Assembly: GCA_002490835.1 (NCBI GenBank)
Contig: DKUU01000037.1
Location: forward strand, 1-64,000
Source: Lachnospiraceae bacterium UBA7196
GTDB lineage: Bacteria; Bacillota; Clostridia; Lachnospirales; Lachnospiraceae
Direction: 5' to 3'
Length of the DNA: 64,000 nt
The number at the start of each line of letters is the position of its first letter. Within the stretch, counting starts at the first letter, position 1. Position numbers and translations under genes: made by a program. The notes below the pieces were generated by a model, which did no database searches, was not told the DNA's origin, and saw nothing but the letters and a program-made list of their open reading frames with translations. This document shows positions 59,324 through 64,000 of this stretch, in pieces.

Positions 59324-60619
59324 ATGAGTTTACAGGTAGAAAAATTGGAGAAAAACATGGCGAAGCTGACCATCGAGGTGGATGTGGATACCTTTGAGAA
59401 GGCAGTTGAGAAGGCTTACCAGAAGGAGAAGAATAAGATCTCCATTCCGGGCTTTCGAAAAGGCAAAGTGCCCCGTCAGATGGTGGAGAAGATGTACGGC
59501 AAGGAGATATTTTTCGAGGAAGCAGCCAATATCGTGATCCCTGATGCGTATGATAAGGCGCTCGACGAGTGCGAGGAGGATATCGTTTCTTCCCCGAAGA
59601 TCGAGGTGACGCAGATTGCGGCGGGCAAGCCCTTTGTCTTTACGGCGGAAGTGGCTTTAAAGCCGGAAGTGAAGCTTGGCAAATACAAGGGCGTGAAGAT
59701 CGATAAGATCGAAACCGCGGTGACGGACGAGGAAGTCGAGGCCGAGATCGAGAGAGAACGCGAGAACAACGCAAGAAACATTACAGTGGAAGACCGCCCG
59801 GTGAAGGACAGCGATATGACGACCTTGGATTTCGAGGGCTTTGTGGACGGTGTGGCTTTTGAGGGCGGCAAGGGAGAAAACTATCCGCTGACCATCGGCT
59901 CCGGTGCCTTCATTCCCGGCTTTGAGGAGCAGCTTGTCGGCGCGAAGATCGGCGAGGAGACGGAGGTAAAGGTGACCTTCCCTGACGATTATCAGGCGGA
60001 GCATTTACAGGGCAAGGAAGCGGTCTTCAAATGCACGGTGAAAGAAATCAGGGAGAAAGAACTTCCTGAGCTGAACGATGAGTTTGCAAGCGATATATCC
60101 GAATTTGAAACGCTTGCCGAGTATCGTGAGGATGTGAAGAAGAATCTGCAGGAGAAAAAGGAAAGCGACGCGAAGAAGGAGCGGGAGGACGCTGCGGTAA
60201 AGGCGGCGGTCGAGGATTCTGAGATGGAGATCCCGGAGGCGATGTTAGAGACGCAGCAGAAGCAGATGATAGACGAGTTTGCGCAGCGCATCACCATGCA
60301 GGGGCTTTCCATGGAACAGTATTTCCAGTTTACCGGCACGAGCTATCAGCAGATGGTGGAGCAGGTGAAGCCGCAGGCCGAGGAGCGTATTCGGGCAAGG
60401 CTGGTGCTTGAGGCGGTGGCGAAGGCGGAGAAGCTGGAAGTTTCCGACGAGGAGTACGAGGAAGAGTTAAAGACCATGGCTGACGTTTACCAGATGGAGA
60501 TCGAAAAGGTGAAGGAGCTTCTGGGCGAACGGGAAGAGAAAAATATCAAGCTGGATCTGTTGGTCAAAAAGGCCGCTGAATTTATTGCGGATAACGCGAA
60601 AGAAAGCAAGGCAAAATAA
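59324..60619 (+). CDS. tig: Trigger factor
   Basis: 431 residues, the normal length. N-terminal ribosome-binding domain with IPGFRKGKVPRQMVEKMYG; FKBP-type prolyl isomerase domain at about 150-240 (DFEGFVDGVAFEGGKGENYP, IPGFEEQLVGAKIGEE); long helical C-terminal chaperone domain. Ribosome-associated chaperone. First gene of the tig-clpP-clpX-lon order; TATAAT at 59230-59235 is a likely -10. Confidence 0.96.
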   Translation: MSLQVEKLEKNMAKLTIEVDVDTFEKAVEKAYQKEKNKISIPGFRKGKVPRQMVEKMYGKEIFFEEAANIVIPDAYDKALDECEEDIVSSPKIEVTQIAAGKPFVFTAEVALKPEVKLGKYKGVKIDKIETAVTDEEVEAEIERERENNARNITVEDRPVKDSDMTTLDFEGFVDGVAFEGGKGENYPLTIGSGAFIPGFEEQLVGAKIGEETEVKVTFPDDYQAEHLQGKEAVFKCTVKEIREKELPELNDEFASDISEFETLAEYREDVKKNLQEKKESDAKKEREDAAVKAAVEDSEMEIPEAMLETQQKQMIDEFAQRITMQGLSMEQYFQFTGTSYQQMVEQVKPQAEERIRARLVLEAVAKAEKLEVSDEEYEEELKTMADVYQMEIEKVKELLGEREEKNIKLDLLVKKAAEFIADNAKESKAK

Positions 60620-60657
60620 GAGAGTCAGAATAACAAAAAAAGATTGGGAGGTGCGCT

Positions 60658-61254
60658 ATGCCTTTAATACCTTATGTCATCGAACAAACGTCTAAAGGAG
60701 AACGTTCTTACGATATTTATTCCAGACTGTTAAAAGAGAGGATCATCTTCCTCGGCGAGGAAGTAAATGACGCCAGCGCAAGCGTGGTCGTGGCGCAGCT
60801 TCTTTTTCTGGAATCGGAAGATCCGGAGAAGGACATCAATCTCTACATCAACAGCCCTGGCGGCGTGATCACGGCCGGTATGGCGATTTACGACACGATG
60901 CAGTTTATCAAGTGCGACGTTTCCACGGTCTGCATCGGCATGGCGGCCAGCATGGGAGCTTTCCTGTTAGCAGGCGGCACGAAGGGCAAGAGAATGGCTC
61001 TGCCGAACGCGGAGATCATGATCCACCAGCCGGCGGGCGGCGCGCAGGGACAGGCCACCGAGATCGAGATCTCGGCGAGGCACATCCTTGCTACCAAGGA
61101 GAAGATGGCGAGGATCATGGCGGAGAACACAGGGCAGGACTATGAAGTGATCATGGCGGACACGGAGCGGGATAACTGGAAGACCGCGGAGGAAGCGCTT
61201 GCCTACGGGCTGATCGACCGCATCATCACCAGTCATGCCAGTACAGAAAACTAG
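60658..61254 (+). CDS. clpP: ATP-dependent Clp protease proteolytic subunit
   Basis: 198 residues. Catalytic Ser98 in GMAASMGAF, His123 in MIHQPAGG and Asp in the DTERDNW region. N-terminal YVIEQTSKGERSYDIYSRLL is standard ClpP. Forms the tetradecameric chamber served by ClpX encoded 23 bases downstream. AGATTGGGAGGTGC is the ribosome site. Confidence 0.97.
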   Translation: MPLIPYVIEQTSKGERSYDIYSRLLKERIIFLGEEVNDASASVVVAQLLFLESEDPEKDINLYINSPGGVITAGMAIYDTMQFIKCDVSTVCIGMAASMGAFLLAGGTKGKRMALPNAEIMIHQPAGGAQGQATEIEISARHILATKEKMARIMAENTGQDYEVIMADTERDNWKTAEEALAYGLIDRIITSHASTEN

Positions 61255-61277
61255 AATGTTTTGGAATGAGGACTAAG

Positions 61278-62537
61278 ATGGCAGGGAAGATTTCTGAGGA
61301 AAAAGTTAGGTGTTCTTTTTGTAATAAGACGCAGGATCAGGTGAAAAAGATGATCGCCGGTCCGAACGGCGTTTATATCTGTGATGAGTGCGTGGACATC
61401 TGCGCGGACATCATAGAAGAGGAATACGAGGAAGGGGCGGAGATCGAGGAGATGGAGATCAATCTCCTCAAGCCGGTGGAGATCAAAAACTTCCTTGACG
61501 AGTACGTGATCGGGCAGGAGGAGGCCAAAAAAGTGATGGCCGTTTCCGTCTACAATCACTATAAGCGGGTGACGGCGCCGCAGGACGATGATGACGAGGT
61601 GGAGCTGCAAAAGAGCAATATCATCATGATGGGGCCCACGGGATCCGGCAAGACGTATATAGCGCAGACGCTGGCGAAGATCATCAACGTGCCTTTTGCG
61701 ATCGCGGATGCCACGACGCTCACGGAAGCGGGCTATGTGGGTGAGGATGTGGAGAACATTCTCTTAAAGCTGATTCAGGCGGCGGATTACGATATCGAGC
61801 GGGCACAGTACGGTATCATCTATATCGACGAGATTGACAAGATCACAAAAAAGGGAGAAAACGTGTCCATCACCAGAGATGTGTCGGGCGAGGGCGTCCA
61901 GCAGGCGCTTCTAAAGATCATCGAAGGTACGGTGGCCAGCGTACCGCCACAGGGAGGCAGAAAGCATCCCCATCAGGAGCTTTTGCAGATCGATACGTCC
62001 AATATCCTCTTTATCTGCGGCGGCGCTTTCGACGGGCTGGAAAAGATCGTGGAGGAGCGTCTGGACCGGCATTCGATTGGTTTTAACGCGCAGGTGGCGG
62101 AGAAAAGCGGCAAAGAGATCGGCGCGATCTTAAAGGAAGTGACGCCGCAGGATCTGATGAAGTTCGGCCTGATTCCGGAATTTATCGGCCGTGTGCCGGT
62201 GACGGTGGCGCTTGAAGGGCTCGATCAGGAAGCGCTGGTGCGCATCCTGCGGGAGCCGAAGAACGCGCTCATCAAGCAGTATAAGAAGCTGTTCTCCTTC
62301 GATGAGGTAAAGCTTTCCGTGGAGGACGACGCGGTGGAGGAGATCGCGAGACTTGCGCATGAGCGCAAGACCGGCGCGAGAGGCCTGCGTTCCATTTTGG
62401 AGAAGGTGATGATGGATGTGATGTACGAGATCCCTTCGGACGACAGCATTGCGGAGTGTATCCTCACGAAGAAGGCGGTGGACGGCGATGATAAGCCGAC
62501 TGTGAGATACCGCGACAGACTATTACAGGCTAAATAA
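61278..62537 (+). CDS. clpX: ATP-dependent Clp protease ATP-binding subunit ClpX
   Basis: 419 residues from the ATG at 61278, 6 bases after GAGG (an ATG at 61266 is upstream). Zinc-binding domain CSFC (12, 15) and CDEC (35, 38), Walker A GPTGSGKT, Walker B IIYIDEIDKI, and the IGF-loop region SIGFNAQVAEKS. The ring ATPase unfolds substrates into ClpP. Same transcript as clpP is likely. Confidence 0.97.
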   Translation: MAGKISEEKVRCSFCNKTQDQVKKMIAGPNGVYICDECVDICADIIEEEYEEGAEIEEMEINLLKPVEIKNFLDEYVIGQEEAKKVMAVSVYNHYKRVTAPQDDDDEVELQKSNIIMMGPTGSGKTYIAQTLAKIINVPFAIADATTLTEAGYVGEDVENILLKLIQAADYDIERAQYGIIYIDEIDKITKKGENVSITRDVSGEGVQQALLKIIEGTVASVPPQGGRKHPHQELLQIDTSNILFICGGAFDGLEKIVEERLDRHSIGFNAQVAEKSGKEIGAILKEVTPQDLMKFGLIPEFIGRVPVTVALEGLDQEALVRILREPKNALIKQYKKLFSFDEVKLSVEDDAVEEIARLAHERKTGARGLRSILEKVMMDVMYEIPSDDSIAECILTKKAVDGDDKPTVRYRDRLLQAK

Positions 62538-62541
62538 GAAG

Positions 62542-62577
62542 AATGAGCGTCGCCAGAATCTTTTGGCGGCGTTCATT
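62542..62577 (+). terminator. Hairpin between clpX and lon
   Basis: AATGAGCGTCGCCA (62542-62555) pairs with TGGCGGCGTTCATT (62564-62577) with two wobbles and an 8-base loop. No T run follows, so it may be an attenuator or stabilising hairpin. Confidence 0.6.
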
Positions 62578-62594
62578 GTAATAAGGATGATTTT

Positions 62595-64000
62595 ATGGAT
62601 GATTTAAATTATAGGGAAAACGGAATCGGCGGTGCGGACCCTCTTGCGCTGCTTCAGCAGGATTCTCTTCCGGCGGTGACACTGCGGGGACTGACGATCC
62701 TGCCCGGCATGGTGATTCACTTTGACTTGAGCAAAGGACCTTCGATCGCCTCTGTGGAACGGGCGATGCTTGGAGATCAGCGGCTGGTGGCAGTGACGAA
62801 AAAAGACGACGGGGAGGAGACGCCTGATCTTGACAGCATTTACCATGTGGGAACGCTTGTATTGATCAGGCAGGTCAGCAAGCTGCCGGGACAGATTTTG
62901 CGTGTGCTGGTGGAGGGACTTTCCAGAGTCCGTATTTGCGGGATTTCTCAGACGGATGCAGGAATAGTGACACAAGTGTCATATGAACGGGATGACAGTT
63001 CGGACATCGATGCGGTCACGGAGGAGGCAATGACCAGAACGGTCAAAGAGTCTCTGGAAGCGTATAGCGCCTTTTTCCCGAAAGTGGGAAAGGCGGTACA
63101 GGATCAGATCGAGGAGGGGATGTCCCTTGGAAAACTGTTGGACTGCGTCACGATCAACATGCCATTGCAGACCGTGGATAAGCAGAGTATTTTGGGGGCG
63201 TTGTCGGTGCGGGAGCGTTTTTCGATCCTGACGGGCATCCTCATGCGGGAAGTGGAGATTATTCGCATCAAAAATGATCTGGCCAAGGATATCAGACAGC
63301 GCATCGACAAGAACCAGCGCGATTATATCCTGCGGGAACAGATGCAGTATATCAAGGAAGAACTGGGGGAGAACAATACCGACACCGACGCGGAGCGTTT
63401 TCTTTCCGAAGTGGATAAGCTGAAGGCGAAAGACGAGGTCAAGGAGAAGATCCGTAAGGAGATCACGCGTTACACCCACGTGGCCGGCAGCAGCTCAGAG
63501 AGCGCGGTAGAGAGGGCCTACATAGAGACCCTTTTGGAGCTTCCATGGGATAAGACGTCCAGAGACAGCAGGGATCTGGAACGGGCGGAAAAGATTTTGA
63601 ACGAACAGCATTACGGTCTGGAAAAGGTGAAGGAACGAATGCTGGAGTTTTTGGCGGTGCGGATGCTGACAGGGAAGGCGGGAAGCCAGATCATCTGTCT
63701 GGTCGGACCGCCGGGAACAGGAAAGACTTCGATCGCAAAGAGCGTGGCGGAAGCCCTGAACAGGCAGTATGTGAGAATCTGTCTGGGAGGCGTGCGGGAC
63801 GAGGCGGAGATCCGGGGGCACAGGAAGACCTATGTGGGCGCTATGCCCGGCCGGGTGGCCACAGCCTTAAAGCAGGCGGGCGTTAAAAATCCGTTGATGC
63901 TTTTGGATGAGATCGACAAGCTGGGAAACGATTATAAGGGGGATCCCTCATCCGCCCTGTTGGAGGTGCTGGACGGGGAGCAGAACCATGCGTTTAGGGA
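62595..64000 (+). CDS. lon: ATP-dependent protease Lon (partial, cut by window end)
   Basis: The first 468 codons are present, starting at ATG 62595 with AAGGA 8 bases upstream. The LonN substrate-binding domain (LPAVTLRGLTILPGMVIHFD) is followed by a helical region (RQRIDKNQRDYILREQMQYI) and the AAA+ module with Walker A GPPGTGKTSIAKS (about 371-383), GGVRDEAEIRGHRKTYVGAM and Walker B LMLLDEIDKLG. The proteolytic Ser-Lys domain lies beyond 64000. Follows clpX, a common Clostridia order. Confidence 0.96.
   Translation, partial: MDDLNYRENGIGGADPLALLQQDSLPAVTLRGLTILPGMVIHFDLSKGPSIASVERAMLGDQRLVAVTKKDDGEETPDLDSIYHVGTLVLIRQVSKLPGQILRVLVEGLSRVRICGISQTDAGIVTQVSYERDDSSDIDAVTEEAMTRTVKESLEAYSAFFPKVGKAVQDQIEEGMSLGKLLDCVTINMPLQTVDKQSILGALSVRERFSILTGILMREVEIIRIKNDLAKDIRQRIDKNQRDYILREQMQYIKEELGENNTDTDAERFLSEVDKLKAKDEVKEKIRKEITRYTHVAGSSSESAVERAYIETLLELPWDKTSRDSRDLERAEKILNEQHYGLEKVKERMLEFLAVRMLTGKAGSQIICLVGPPGTGKTSIAKSVAEALNRQYVRICLGGVRDEAEIRGHRKTYVGAMPGRVATALKQAGVKNPLMLLDEIDKLGNDYKGDPSSALLEVLDGEQNHAFR

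Overview
The window looks like a chromosomal segment of a moderately GC-balanced, anaerobic, flagellated, spore-forming Clostridia, most likely Lachnospiraceae. The evidence is two flagellin genes at the left edge, an alpha/beta-type small acid-soluble spore protein, Gram-positive promoters and Shine-Dalgarno sites, and a complete acetyl-CoA to butyryl-CoA operon. No species can be named from sequence alone.

Layout. 1-3.5 kb: end of a normal flagellin, a large flagellin with a roughly 490-residue unusual centre, a small helical protein and a heptad-repeat coiled-coil protein. 3.6-11.3 kb: an M15 D,D-carboxypeptidase-like protein, then ecfA1-ecfA2-ecfT, truA, and rplM-rpsI with its own strong promoter, a membrane protein, an NTP pyrophosphatase-like protein, and tRNA-Ala and tRNA-Val. 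11.4-18.2 kb: MATE exporter, SDR reductase, thioredoxin reductase, SH3-NlpC/P60 hydrolase, long HPF and an M23 peptidase. 18.2-19.7 kb: an AT-rich three-gene island ending in a HEPN-like protein. 19.9-25.9 kb: thl-crt-hbd-bcd-etfB-etfA. 26-34.6 kb: secreted and membrane proteins, including a frameshifted cysteine-peptidase-like gene, a DHH phosphoesterase, a TIR-transmembrane-propeller protein and a 38-residue membrane microprotein. 34.7-46.3 kb: glnS, a DUF2225 protein, a MocR regulator, TetR, a NagD-type HAD phosphatase, an EAL phosphodiesterase, malQ and a CYTH protein. 46.3-58.8 kb: an accessory stretch of regulators, acetyltransferases, a NERD protein, MATE, CD3324, XRE/DUF3169, a DUF4143 ATPase, two methyltransferases, DUF1062 and DJ-1. 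58.9-64 kb: spore protein and the proteostasis run tig-clpP-clpX-lon, with lon cut by the window end.

The most unusual signals are in RNA leaders. A structured element of about 125 nt, 10.8 kb apart in two near-identical copies, ends at the start codons of a TetR gene and a DJ-1 gene. Its helices show compensatory and wobble changes, and a loop is complementary to the segment next to the Shine-Dalgarno site. A shorter relative precedes the EAL gene. Separately, the CD3324 and DUF1062 genes share a leader in which an 8-codon ORF with a good ribosome binding site ends in the same GCA-TAG inside a conserved hairpin. The glnS leader carries three arms that can form mutually exclusive hairpins, one masking the ribosome binding site.

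Other points of note are operator palindromes at both TetR genes and the XRE gene, 23-bp iterons before the DUF4143 gene, a 21-bp heptad minisatellite, and several genes under 60 codons. Family names are from motif recognition by eye; no database search was run.
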